This document shows positions 8,108 through 16,440 of a stretch of 64,000 nucleotides of DNA, one piece after another. The stretch lies in contig NZ_BMSK01000002.1 of assembly GCF_014649115.1 (NCBI RefSeq), forward strand, positions 62,001 through 126,000. The letters run 5' to 3'. The notes below the pieces were generated by a model. The model was not told where the DNA came from. It searched no databases and was given only the letters and a program-made list of their open reading frames with translations. The DNA comes from Streptomyces eurythermus (lineage in GTDB: Bacteria; Actinomycetota; Actinomycetes; Streptomycetales; Streptomycetaceae). Numbering within the stretch: the first letter of the stretch is position 1; each line of letters starts with the position of its first letter. The translations under genes were made by a program, and so were the position numbers.

Positions 8108-8628
8108 GGGACCTCGTGTCGATGTGGCGAGCGGGTGGTTCGGTCTGCGGGCGGGGCGGGCCCGGAGGGGCAGGGCTGAAGGGCTGGCGGGGCTGCGGGG
8201 CTGGCGGGGCCGGCGCAGGGCTCGCGAGGTATGGCGGGGCTGGGCGGGTGGCGGTGACGGCAGCGCCCTCGTGACCGCTCTGCCGGCCGTGCCCGCTGGA
8301 TCCGCCGTGCTGCCGGCCCCGCCGGCCCGCCTCGCTGTCGGCCCCGCCGCGCCGCTGGATCCGGTCGGCCAGGGCCCGAACCGACCGGCGGCCCGCCCGC
8401 AGTTCCCACGCTCCGCCCGCGGTTCCCCCGTCCCGCCCGTAACTCCCGGATGTCTGCGGGTGAACTTTCCGGTTCCTGCGGGGTGAGCCCTCCCGCCACC
8501 TGCGGGGCGCGGCCCCGGTTCTCCCCCCGGGGGGCCGGCCCCCGCTGCCTCCGGGGCCATCACCGGAGGCGCCCGGTCCCCGCTGCCCCCCGGGAGCAAG
8601 CACCCGAGGGGCACCGGCGTCACACGCG
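8108..8628. other. Intergenic region with GC-rich degenerate repeats
   Basis: 521 bp of very GC-rich sequence with no supportable gene. It holds iterated GGGGCTGGCG-like blocks (about 8160-8220) and three imperfect copies of a CCGCCCGC-GTTCCC unit (about 8393-8452). The right end carries the hairpin described at 8547-8570. Long open frames across it are a by-product of composition: their translations are Pro/Arg/Ala low complexity. Confidence 0.5.
8547..8570 (-). terminator. Hairpin downstream of LPMO gene
   Basis: A perfect 8-bp stem GCCTCCGG / CCGGAGGC with an 8-nt loop, 58 bp after the LPMO stop codon. A second self-complementary block CCCCCCGGGGGG lies at 8523-8534. No U-tract follows, as is usual for Streptomyces terminators. 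Function inferred from position. Confidence 0.45.
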
Positions 8629-9144
8629 TCAGCTCACGTTCACGTCCACGCAGGCGTAGAACGCGTTGGCGGTGTCGGCGATGTTCCACACGGCCAGCAC
8701 CTTCTGCTTGCCGGTCAGACTGCCGAAGTTCACCTGGTGGGTGACGGTCTCGCCCGGCCGGGCGCCCCCGTCGTTGAACTCCGCGATCTTCCGGCCACCC
8801 GCGTAGTACTGCCAGGTGCTGGTGGCGTGGCGTGCCGTCAGCCGCCAGCTGAAGCTGGTCGTCCGGCTGACCGGGGTGACCCTCCAGCCCTTGCTGTCGT
8901 TGTCGAGCTCGGCGAAGGCGGCGTTCCCTCCGCTGCAGCTCATCAGACCCTTGGGGCCCTCTACGCTCTGCGGCTCGTACTTGATGGAACCGCAGGAGAC
9001 CAGGCCGGCGGCGCACTGGGCCTGCCGGCTGGGGGGCGAGGATATGTAGCCGTGCGCGCTCGCGCTGCCGGCCGGCAGGCTCACGGCCAGGAGCGGGGCG
9101 ATCCCCGCGCCGATGGCGGCGGCCAGCGTCTTCTTGCTCTTCAT
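8629..9144 (-). CDS. Lytic polysaccharide monooxygenase, AA10 family (chitin-active type)
   Basis: A 171-residue secreted copper enzyme that oxidatively cleaves crystalline chitin or cellulose. The signal peptide (residues 1-29) ends ...GSASA, leaving an N-terminal His in the signature HGYISSPPSR; this His is half of the copper histidine brace. The second His is in the SWRLTARHATSTWQYYAGG segment. The domain ends NTFYAC-like (NAFYACVDVNVS). It is a single-domain enzyme with no carbohydrate-binding module. ATG has an AGGAG site. A DasR-type palindrome lies 120 bp upstream, so N-acetylglucosamine/chitin control is likely and chitin is the more likely substrate. Confidence 0.92.
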   Translation of the reverse strand: MKSKKTLAAAIGAGIAPLLAVSLPAGSASAHGYISSPPSRQAQCAAGLVSCGSIKYEPQSVEGPKGLMSCSGGNAAFAELDNDSKGWRVTPVSRTTSFSWRLTARHATSTWQYYAGGRKIAEFNDGGARPGETVTHQVNFGSLTGKQKVLAVWNIADTANAFYACVDVNVS

Positions 9145-9263
9145 GACAACTCCTGTGGGGGTTCGTGCCCGTCGATGCGAAGGCAAAGACAGGCATGAGC
9201 ATGTCAAGCAACGGCACCATGGCCGTAGGGACGACCATGTGCAGTGACGGAAGCGTACCCCGC

Positions 9264-9277
9264 TTGGTCTAGACCAA
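9264..9277. promoter_or_regulatory. DasR-responsive element (dre) upstream of LPMO
   Basis: TTGGTCTAGACCAA is a perfect 14-bp palindrome whose core TGGTCTAGACCA equals the known DasR consensus. DasR is the GntR-type repressor of chitin and N-acetylglucosamine genes in Streptomyces and is released by glucosamine-6-phosphate. It is placed 120 bp before the LPMO ATG and just past the stop of the upstream tetR gene. Confidence 0.85.
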
Positions 9278-9330
9278 ACCAGTACTCGCACGCGAGAGTT
9301 GGGTCCGACCGCCGTCGGGGGCGCGGTGCC

Positions 9331-9909
9331 TCACCCCTGGCCTGCTCTCGTGCGCAGGCCGTCCATGAGCAGGTCGAAGAGCCGGGTGGCGCGCGGTCGC
9401 CAGTCGTCGTGCGGGTCGAGCTGCCACAGGCCGGCTATGGCGAGGAAGAAGTCGTCCGAGGTGACGCCGGGGCGAATGGTGCCGGCTTCCTCGTTGGCGC
9501 GGAGCAGCAGTTCCGCCGCGTGGGTCACGGGCGTGGGAGACGGCTTCGCGGGGCCGCCCGGCGCACCGGTCACCTGCCGGATCGCGTCGGCCAGTCCGGC
9601 CTTGGTCATGGCGAACTCGGACAGCCGGTCCATCCAGGCGCGCAGGGCCTCCTCGGGTGCGCGGGTGTCCAGCAGGTGCCGGGCGCTGTCGGCGACCTGC
9701 TGCATCTCGTGGCGGTAGATCTCGAGGACGAGGGATTCACGGTTGGGGAAGTTGCGGTAGAAGGTGCCCTGCCCGACGCCGGCCTTCTTGGCGATCCCGC
9801 TCAGCGGGGCGTCCGCGCAGCGCGACAGCTCGGCGAGCGCCACTTCCAGGATGCGCTCGCGGTTGCGCTGGGCGTCGGAGCGCCGGCATGAGTCCCCCTG
9901 CTGAGGCAT
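9331..9909 (-). CDS. TetR-family repressor of the molybdo-enzyme operon
   Basis: A 192-residue regulator. The HTH domain occupies about residues 14-60 (NRERILEVALAELSRCADAPLSGIAKKAGVGQGTFYRNFPNRESL), and the C-terminal domain resembles the TetR_C of SCO-type repressors (LLLRANEEAGTIRPGVTSDDFF). The start has a strong AAGGGGG site. Two identical 14-bp palindromes lie in the gap to the divergent molybdenum-enzyme operon, strongly suggesting that this protein represses both itself and that operon. Confidence 0.88.
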   Translation of the reverse strand: MPQQGDSCRRSDAQRNRERILEVALAELSRCADAPLSGIAKKAGVGQGTFYRNFPNRESLVLEIYRHEMQQVADSARHLLDTRAPEEALRAWMDRLSEFAMTKAGLADAIRQVTGAPGGPAKPSPTPVTHAAELLLRANEEAGTIRPGVTSDDFFLAIAGLWQLDPHDDWRPRATRLFDLLMDGLRTRAGQG

Positions 9910-9950
9910 GCGTCCCCCTTAAGGCGTGGCCAAAGCTCGCCCTTGCTAAG

Positions 9951-9994
9951 CGGACAGCTGTCCGTTAGATTCCAAAGAAACGGACAGCTGTCCG
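9951..9994. promoter_or_regulatory. Tandem identical TetR operators
   Basis: CGGACAGCTGTCCG occurs twice, at 9951-9964 and 9981-9994, 30 bp (about three helical turns) apart, each followed by TT. They lie 42 and 72 bp upstream of the tetR start in the divergent control region of the molybdo-flavoprotein operon. Same-face spacing suggests cooperative binding of two repressor dimers. The binding protein is inferred to be the adjacent TetR. Confidence 0.8.
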
Positions 9995-10178
9995 TTCGCT
10001 TCCACCATAGCGGCGGAAACGGCCCTGTAGCAGTCGCCGGCTGCACTGTCCGGCCCTCACACCCCCATACCTTCGCTTCGCCCGCCCCGGGCGCAGGCCC
10101 GCACGACGCGTTCCACGCGCCGCCTGTGGCCCGGCTGTCGGCTCACCCGTCTGTACTGAATCGCGAAAGAAGCAGCGC

Positions 10179-10763
10179 ATGGCCTTATCGACGTCCAGTG
10201 TCATCACTTTGAAGATCAACGGCGAGAAGCACACGCTGCCCGTCGACCACCGCACCACCCTGCTCGACGCACTGCGCGAGCGGCTCGATCTGACCGGCAC
10301 CAAGAAGGGCTGTGACCAGGGGCAGTGCGGTGCCTGTACGGTCCTGCTGGACGGGCGCCGGGCCGTGGCGTGCCTGCAACTGGCCGTCGCGGCCGAGGGC
10401 CGGGAGATCACCACCATCGAAGGCGTCGCCGACGGCGAGCGGTTGCACCCCGTGCAGCAGGCCTTTCTCGACCTCGACGGCTTCCAGTGCGGTTACTGCA
10501 CACCAGGGCAGATCTGCTCGGCGATCGGAATGATCCAGGAGCACGCGGCGGGCTGGCCGAGCGCCGTCACCGAGGACGTCCGTCCGCAGGCGGGGCCGCC
10601 GCCCCTGACCGCCGACGAGATCAGGGAGCGGATGAGCGGAAACCTGTGCCGCTGCGGCGCCTACGTGGCGATCGTCGAGGCGGTGGCCCGCGCGGCGGAG
10701 GCGCACACCGGCGAAGGACACGAGGACGCCGCGACGGGCGGGGCGAAGGAGGCCGTGATATGA
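10179..10763 (+). CDS. paoA: Molybdenum hydroxylase [2Fe-2S] subunit (PaoA/YagT type)
   Basis: A 194-residue iron-sulfur subunit of an aldehyde or xanthine dehydrogenase. The first cluster is bound by GCDQGQCGACTVLLDG plus AVACLQL (plant-ferredoxin fold, about residues 45-75); the second by FQCGYCTPGQICS and GNLCRCGAYVAIV in the helical domain. Unlike E. coli PaoA it has no twin-arginine signal, so the enzyme should be cytoplasmic. First gene of a four-gene operon; its stop overlaps the next start (ATGA). Confidence 0.9.
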   Translation: MALSTSSVITLKINGEKHTLPVDHRTTLLDALRERLDLTGTKKGCDQGQCGACTVLLDGRRAVACLQLAVAAEGREITTIEGVADGERLHPVQQAFLDLDGFQCGYCTPGQICSAIGMIQEHAAGWPSAVTEDVRPQAGPPPLTADEIRERMSGNLCRCGAYVAIVEAVARAAEAHTGEGHEDAATGGAKEAVI

Positions 10764-11752
10764 GGGAGTTCGGCTATCAGCGGGCGTACGACGTCGCCGG
10801 TGCCGTGGCACTGCTCGACGCCGCCCCGGACACCCGCTTCCTCGGCGGCGGCACCAACCTCGTGGACCTGATGAAAACGGGTGTCGAGCGTCCCGCACGG
10901 CTCATCGACATCCGCGAGCTGCCGCTCGACCGGATCGAGGTGACAGCCGAGGGCGCACTGCGCATCGGTGCCACCGTCACCAACGGCGACCTGGCCGCCC
11001 ACCCCGAGGTCCGGCGCCGCTACCCCGCGCTCGCCCAGGCCGTGCTGGCCGGCGCGTCGGGGCAGCTGCGCAACATGGCCACGGTCGGCGGAAACCTCCT
11101 CCAGCGCACCCGCTGCGGCTACTTCACCGAGGTCAGCCAGCCGTGCAACAAGCGTGCCCCCGGCAGTGGTTGCCCAGCCGTCGCGGGTGAACACCGCAAC
11201 CACGCGATCCTGGGCGCCTCCGACCACTGCGTGGCCGTACACGCCTCGGACATGGCCGTGGCCCTGACCGCCTTCGACGCCGTGGTCCACTACGAAACAG
11301 CGGACGGGCCGGGCGAGTTGCCGCTCGCCGACTTCTACCTGCCCGTCGGGGACACCCCGCACCGGGAGACCGCCCTGCCGGCGGGCGCGCTGATCACCGG
11401 CGTCACGCTGCCGCCGGCCCCGGTCGCCGCCCACTCCCGCTACCGCAAGGTGCGCGAGCGTGCCTCCTACGCCTTCGCCATCGGCTCCCTCGCCGCCGCC
11501 CTCGACATCCGGGACGGCATCGTCAGGGACGCGCGGCTGGCCTTCGGGGCAGTCGCCTCCCGGCCGTGGCGGGCCTCGGCCGCCGAGCGGGTACTGACCG
11601 GCGCGCCGGCCGTCCCCGAGACCTACGCCGCCGCGGCGGACGCCGAACTGGCGGCGGCCCGCCCACTGCCCCGCAACGGCTACAAGGTGGACCTGATCCG
11701 CAACCTCACGGTGACCGTCCTGACCGAACTCGCGGAGGAAGCCGCCCGATGA
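10760..11752 (+). CDS. paoB: Molybdenum hydroxylase FAD-binding subunit (PaoB/YagS type)
   Basis: A 330-residue FAD subunit. FAD-binding signatures are present: FLGGGTNLVDLMK (about residues 31-43) and NMATVGGNLLQRTRCGYF. The segment RTRCGYF...PCNKRAPGSGCPA holds a cysteine cluster that, in E. coli PaoB, binds an additional [4Fe-4S] centre; this separates PaoABC-type enzymes from ordinary xanthine dehydrogenases. The C-terminal CO-dehydrogenase-flavoprotein domain covers about residues 225-325. Both ends overlap neighbours by 4 bp, indicating tight translational coupling. Confidence 0.9.
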   Translation: MREFGYQRAYDVAGAVALLDAAPDTRFLGGGTNLVDLMKTGVERPARLIDIRELPLDRIEVTAEGALRIGATVTNGDLAAHPEVRRRYPALAQAVLAGASGQLRNMATVGGNLLQRTRCGYFTEVSQPCNKRAPGSGCPAVAGEHRNHAILGASDHCVAVHASDMAVALTAFDAVVHYETADGPGELPLADFYLPVGDTPHRETALPAGALITGVTLPPAPVAAHSRYRKVRERASYAFAIGSLAAALDIRDGIVRDARLAFGAVASRPWRASAAERVLTGAPAVPETYAAAADAELAAARPLPRNGYKVDLIRNLTVTVLTELAEEAAR

Positions 11753-13887
11753 GCACCGCCACCACCACGACGTCCGCACACGCACCGTCCGTCGGCACCG
11801 GCCACACCCGCGTCGAGGGACGGGACAAGGTCACCGGAGCGGCCCGCTACGCGGCAGAGGTGCCCTTCGCCGGCCTCGCCCACGGCTGGCTGGTGCTGTC
11901 CACGATCGCCCGCGGCCGGATCCGCTCCCTCGACACCGAACCCGTCCTCGCCATGCCGGGCGTGCTCGCCGTGCTGGACCACCGCAACGCCCCGCACCTG
12001 AACACCGACTACACCGGCCTGATGGGCTTACGGCCCGACCCGACCTGCGCCGTCTTCCAGCACGACCGGGTGCCGCACCTGGGCTGGCCGGTCGCGCTGG
12101 TTGTCGCGGAGACGTCCGAGCAGGCGAGGGAGGCCGCCGAAACACTCGTCGTGCACTACGAACAAGAGCCGCACCACGTCGAGTTGTCAGGCGATCACCC
12201 CGACGCCCACCCGGTGGACGGCCATGAGCCGGCGGTGACGGAGAAGGGTGACCTGGACGCCCGACTGGCCTCCTCCGCCTTCGTCGTGGACGCCGAATAC
12301 ACCACTCCCGAAGAGCACCACAACCCCATGGAGCCCCACGCGGCCACCGCCCGCTGGGACGACGGACGGCTGGAGGTGACCGACTCCAACCAGGGCGTCA
12401 CCTGGGTCGCCGGTGAACTCCAGAACCTCTTCTCCCTCGACCCGGCCTCCGTGCGCGTACGCTCCGAACACGTCGGCGGCGGCTTCGGCAGCAAGGGGGT
12501 CCGGGCCCACCAGGTGGCCGCCGTGATGGCCGCGACCCTTCTGCAACGGCCCGTGCGCGTGGCCCTGACCCGACGTCAGATGTTCGCGCTGGCCGGCCAT
12601 CGCAGTCCCACCGTCCAGCGCGTCCGGCTCGGCGCCGACGCCGACGGACGGCTGCGCGCACTGGAGCACCGCTCCGTCAGCCGCACCTCCACCGTGTACG
12701 AGTTCGTCGAACCGAGCGCCGGGGTGGCGCGGGTGATGTACGACGCCGACGCCCACCACACCGCCAATCACGTCGTGCCGCTCGACGTGCCGTCCCCGAC
12801 GTGGATGCGCGCCCCGGGCGAGGCTCCCGGATCGTTCGCGCTGGAGGCGGCCCTCGACGAACTCGCCGAGAAATGCGGGATCGACCCGATCGAACTGCGT
12901 CTGCGCAACGAACCGGAGACGGGCCCGGTGTCGGGGCTGCCGTTCGCGGGACGGGACCTGGCCGCCTGCTTCCGGGAGGGCGCCCGCAGGTTCGGCTGGG
13001 CGGACCGGGACAGCCGCCCCGGAGTGCGCCGGGAGGGGCGCTGGCTGCTCGGCACCGGCACGGCGGCGGCCTCCTTCCCGGCGGGTGCGCAGCCGTCGAC
13101 CGCGAGCGCGACCGCGCATCCGGACGGCACCTTCACCATCCGGATCTCCGCGGCCGACATCGGCACCGGGGCCCGTACCGCGCTCACCCTGATCGCCGCC
13201 GACGCGCTCCAGGTGCCCCCGGAGCGGATCCGGGTGCGCATCGGCGACAGCGACTTCGGCCCCGCGGGGATCGCCGGCGGCTCCATGGGCACCCGCTCCT
13301 GGTCCTGGGCCGTCAAGGCGGCGGCCGGTGAACTGCGCGAACGACTGGCCCTCGGCGCCGGCCTCCCCGCACAGGGCCTCACCGTGCGATCGGACACCAC
13401 CGAGGCCGTCGAAGCCCTCGGCCCCGCCGAACGGCACTCCTACGGCGCACAGTTCGCCGAGGTCGCCGTGGACGTCACCACCGGCGAGGTGCGGGTGCGG
13501 CGCATGCTCGGCATCTTCGCGGCGGGCCGGATCGTCAACCCGCTCACCGCCCGCAACCAGCTCCTGGGCGGCATGGTCTGGGGCATCTCCATGGCCCTGC
13601 ACGAGGAGGCGGCCCGGGACCGTGCCTCCGGTGGCGTCGTCGGCGCCGACCTCGCGGGCTACCATGTGGCCACCCACGCCGACGTGCCCCGCATCGAGGC
13701 CGGCTGGATCGAGGACACGGACCCCGACGATCCGGTCGGCATCAAGGGCATCGGTGAGATCGGCGTCGTCGGCGCCGCGGCCGCCGTCGCCAACGCCGTC
13801 TGGCACGCCACCGGCGTACGCCACCGCAGCCTGCCCATCCGGCCGGACCGCGTCCTCGCGGCCGCCGCGGGAGCGCCGGATGCTTGA
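11749..13887 (+). CDS. paoC: Molybdenum hydroxylase large (Moco-binding) subunit (PaoC/YagR type)
   Basis: A 712-residue catalytic subunit. Domain order: aldehyde-oxidase a/b hammerhead (about 20-130, from VEGRDKVTGAARYAAEVP), then molybdopterin-binding domains (about 140-700). Visible motifs include VGGGFGSKGVRAHQ, GGSMGTRSWSW, and the C-terminal GIKGIGEIGVVGAAAAVANA, whose Glu is the conserved catalytic base of the xanthine-oxidase family. With the two preceding subunits it forms an alpha-beta-gamma enzyme oxidising aldehydes or N-heterocycles. The substrate cannot be fixed from sequence. Confidence 0.9.
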   Translation: MSTATTTTSAHAPSVGTGHTRVEGRDKVTGAARYAAEVPFAGLAHGWLVLSTIARGRIRSLDTEPVLAMPGVLAVLDHRNAPHLNTDYTGLMGLRPDPTCAVFQHDRVPHLGWPVALVVAETSEQAREAAETLVVHYEQEPHHVELSGDHPDAHPVDGHEPAVTEKGDLDARLASSAFVVDAEYTTPEEHHNPMEPHAATARWDDGRLEVTDSNQGVTWVAGELQNLFSLDPASVRVRSEHVGGGFGSKGVRAHQVAAVMAATLLQRPVRVALTRRQMFALAGHRSPTVQRVRLGADADGRLRALEHRSVSRTSTVYEFVEPSAGVARVMYDADAHHTANHVVPLDVPSPTWMRAPGEAPGSFALEAALDELAEKCGIDPIELRLRNEPETGPVSGLPFAGRDLAACFREGARRFGWADRDSRPGVRREGRWLLGTGTAAASFPAGAQPSTASATAHPDGTFTIRISAADIGTGARTALTLIAADALQVPPERIRVRIGDSDFGPAGIAGGSMGTRSWSWAVKAAAGELRERLALGAGLPAQGLTVRSDTTEAVEALGPAERHSYGAQFAEVAVDVTTGEVRVRRMLGIFAAGRIVNPLTARNQLLGGMVWGISMALHEEAARDRASGGVVGADLAGYHVATHADVPRIEAGWIEDTDPDDPVGIKGIGEIGVVGAAAAVANAVWHATGVRHRSLPIRPDRVLAAAAGAPDA

Positions 13888-15022
13888 CCTGGCAGGGGAA
13901 CTGCACCGGTGGACCGAGGAGGGCCGGGAGTTCGCCGTCGCCACCGTGGTGGCCGTGGGCGGCAGCGCACCGCGCGGAGTCGGCGCCGCCCTCGCCGTCG
14001 ACCGCGAGGGCACCGTCATCGGCTCGGTCTCCGGCGGCTGTGTCGAGGGCGCGGTGTACGAGCTGTGCGGTGCGGCGCTGCGGAGCGGGGAGAGCGTCCT
14101 CGAACGGTTCGGCTACAGCGACGACGACGCCTTCGCCGTGGGGCTGACCTGTGGCGGAACGATCGACGTACTGATCACGCCGGTGGCGGCGCGGGCCCCC
14201 GCGCGGACGGTCCTCGGCCCGGTCCTGTCCGCCGCCGCCCGAGGCGAACCGGCGGCCCTCGCCCGGGTCGTCCGCGGCCCCGCCGAACTCCTCGGGCGGG
14301 TCCTGTCGGTCCGCTCCGACGGCATGGCCGAGGGCGGTCTCGGCGGCCATCCGGACCTGGACCGGACGGCGGCGGCCGAGGCCCGGGCGATGCTGGAGGC
14401 GGGCCGCACCGGCACCGTGGAGCTGTCCGCGGACGGCTCGCACTGCCCCGGCGGTGTGACGCTGCTGGTCGAGTCGAACGTGCCGCCCCCGCGCATGATC
14501 GTCTTCGGCGCGGTCGACTTCGCGTCCGCGCTGGCCCGGGCCGGGAAGTTCCTCGGCTACCACGTGACGGTCTGCGACGCCCGCCCCGTCTTCGCCACCC
14601 GCGACCGCTTCCCGGACGCCGACGAGGTCGTGGTCGACTGGCCGCACCGCTACCTGCGGCGTACCGGGACCGATGCCCGTACGGTCCTGTGCGTGCTCAC
14701 CCACGACGCCAAGTTCGACGTACCCCTGCTGAAGGCGGCCCTGCGGATGCCGGCCGCGTTCGTGGGCGCGATGGGATCACGCCGTACCCACGAGGACCGC
14801 AATCGGCGGCTGCGGGCCGAAGGCGTGACCGAGCGCGAACTGGCCCGGCTGCGCTCACCGATCGGCCTCGACCTCGGCGCCCGCACACCGGAGGAGACTG
14901 CCCTCTCGATCGTCGCGGAGATCGTCGCCACCCGGCGGGGCGGAACGGGCGTGCCCCTGACCGGTTCCGGCACGCCGATCCATCACGAGACGGGAGAGGG
15001 AAGGAGACAGGCGGTCGCCTGA
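13880..15022 (+). CDS. XdhC/CoxI-family Moco maturation protein
   Basis: A 380-residue accessory protein that sulfurates and inserts the molybdenum cofactor into xanthine-dehydrogenase-family enzymes. The N-terminal XdhC_CoxI domain has VVAVGGSAPRGVGAALAVD and SVSGGCVEGAV (about residues 24-60) and the conserved Cys in VGLTCGGTIDVLI; the C-terminal Rossmann-type domain spans about 205-350 (RMIVFGAVDFASALARAGKFLGY; AFVGAMGSRRTHEDR). It overlaps the large subunit by 8 bp, so it belongs to the same transcript and serves that enzyme. Confidence 0.9.
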   Translation: MLDLAGELHRWTEEGREFAVATVVAVGGSAPRGVGAALAVDREGTVIGSVSGGCVEGAVYELCGAALRSGESVLERFGYSDDDAFAVGLTCGGTIDVLITPVAARAPARTVLGPVLSAAARGEPAALARVVRGPAELLGRVLSVRSDGMAEGGLGGHPDLDRTAAAEARAMLEAGRTGTVELSADGSHCPGGVTLLVESNVPPPRMIVFGAVDFASALARAGKFLGYHVTVCDARPVFATRDRFPDADEVVVDWPHRYLRRTGTDARTVLCVLTHDAKFDVPLLKAALRMPAAFVGAMGSRRTHEDRNRRLRAEGVTERELARLRSPIGLDLGARTPEETALSIVAEIVATRRGGTGVPLTGSGTPIHHETGEGRRQAVA

Positions 15023-15136
15023 CGGCCCGGGGCCGGGACGACGAGCGGCGGGGTGCCCACCCTCCTACGGTACGGGGGAAGGGCACGCCGCCCGCCGGCG
15101 AGGTGCCCGGCACACCGGCCCCCGCGGGCGGGCGGC

Positions 15137-16324
15137 TCAGACCGCCGAGAGGGAGTCCAGTGCCAGGCACAGCCGCTCGGTGTCCTCGTCGGTGTTGTAG
15201 TAGTGCACCGACGCGCGCACCACTTCGGACAGGCCGCGCGCGCCCAGGTCGTAGCGGGCCGAAGTGATCGCCGACACGCTGGTGTTGACGCCTGCCGCGG
15301 CGAGGTGTCGCCGCACCTCGGCCGCGGGCACGCCGTCGACGGTGAACGTGACGATGCCGCACAGACGCCGGCCACGGTCCTGGACGGTCACTCCGGGCGT
15401 CTGCGCGAGCCGGTGCCGCAGCCGTGCGGCGAGAGCCGTGACCCGCTCCTCGATCGCTTCGATGCCCCAGCCCAGAGCGTAGTCCGCGGCGACACCGAGG
15501 CCGATCTTCGCCGCGTAGTTGGTTTCCCACGCTTCGAACCGCCGGGCGTCGGACCGGATGTCGTACGTTTCCGGACCGGTCCACGTCGCGGCGTGCAAGT
15601 CGAGGAAGGGCGGCTCCAGTTGCCCGATGAGCCGTTCGGAGACGTAGAGGAAGCCGGTACCGCGCGGTCCGCGCAAGAACTTGCGCCCGGTCGCCGACAG
15701 CATGTCGCAGCCGATCTCCCCCACGTCGACGGGCAGTTGCCCCACCGACTGGCAGGCGTCGAGCAGATACGGGACGCCGGCGGCGCGGGTCAGCCGGCCG
15801 ATCTCCGCCGCGGGGTTCACCAAGCCGCTCTGGGTGGGCACATGGGTGACGGCGACGAGCTTGACGTCGTCGTCCAGGCGCCGTCGCAGGTCCGCCACCG
15901 ACAACTGGCCGTGTTCGTCGTCGTCGACCACCTCGACGCGGGCGCCGGTGCGGCGGGCCACCTGCAGAAAGGCGATCACATTGCTGGCGTACTCGGCGCG
16001 GGAGGTCAGGATGCGATCGCCGGGCCGGAAACGCATCGCGTAGAAGGCCATGTCCCAGGCCCGGGTGGCGCTTTCGACCACGGCGATCTCGTGCGGCCGG
16101 CAGCCGATCAGGCGGGCGATCGACTCGTAGACCGCGTCGATCTCCGCGGCCCGGGCCACCGCGGCCTCGTAGCCGCCGAGCCGTGCCTCCAGCCGCAGAT
16201 GGTCGATGACGGCTTCGAGGACCGGAGCCGGGGCGAGTGCCGCGCCGGCGTTGTTGAGGTGTACGACGTTCGCGCACCCGGGAGTCTCCCGGCGGGCACG
16301 GGCCACGTTCACTGCTTCCGGCAC
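15137..16324 (-). CDS. Class V aminotransferase-fold PLP enzyme
   Basis: A 395-residue fold-type I PLP enzyme of the isopenicillin-N-epimerase/cysteine-desulfurase-like group. HLNNAGAALAP opens the domain; ESATRAWDMAFYAMRF and THVPTQSGLVNP line the cofactor; YLLDACQSVGQLPVDV carries the PLP-pyridine Asp; and LSATGRKFLRGPRGTGFLYV contains the Schiff-base Lys. There is no Cys loop typical of desulfurases near residue 340, so desulfuration is unlikely; epimerisation, lyase or transaminase activity remains open. It follows a P450 gene by about 115 bp on the same strand, with an MFS exporter divergent, suggesting a small specialised-metabolism operon. Confidence 0.85.
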   Translation of the reverse strand: MPEAVNVARARRETPGCANVVHLNNAGAALAPAPVLEAVIDHLRLEARLGGYEAAVARAAEIDAVYESIARLIGCRPHEIAVVESATRAWDMAFYAMRFRPGDRILTSRAEYASNVIAFLQVARRTGARVEVVDDDEHGQLSVADLRRRLDDDVKLVAVTHVPTQSGLVNPAAEIGRLTRAAGVPYLLDACQSVGQLPVDVGEIGCDMLSATGRKFLRGPRGTGFLYVSERLIGQLEPPFLDLHAATWTGPETYDIRSDARRFEAWETNYAAKIGLGVAADYALGWGIEAIEERVTALAARLRHRLAQTPGVTVQDRGRRLCGIVTFTVDGVPAAEVRRHLAAAGVNTSVSAITSARYDLGARGLSEVVRASVHYYNTDEDTERLCLALDSLSAV

Positions 16325-16440
16325 GGCACTCCTTCACGTTCGCCCTGGCGGGCACGGGGCAGACTGCGACGCTCCTGGGATTCTCCCTCTTCCGGAGGAT
16401 CCGCCGCGCCCTCGCCCTGCCGACCGCGAGCGAGTGAGGG

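Noticed and set aside
7160..8486. Long plus-strand open frames opposite the RTX-like gene
   Set aside because: They are antisense shadows: the minus strand has a signal peptide and calcium-binding nonapeptide repeats, while the plus frames are low-complexity with no ribosome site.
15022..15137. GC-rich stem candidates between the XdhC and aminotransferase genes as a terminator
   Set aside because: Available stems have either one-base loops or loops near 30 bases and no unique best structure.
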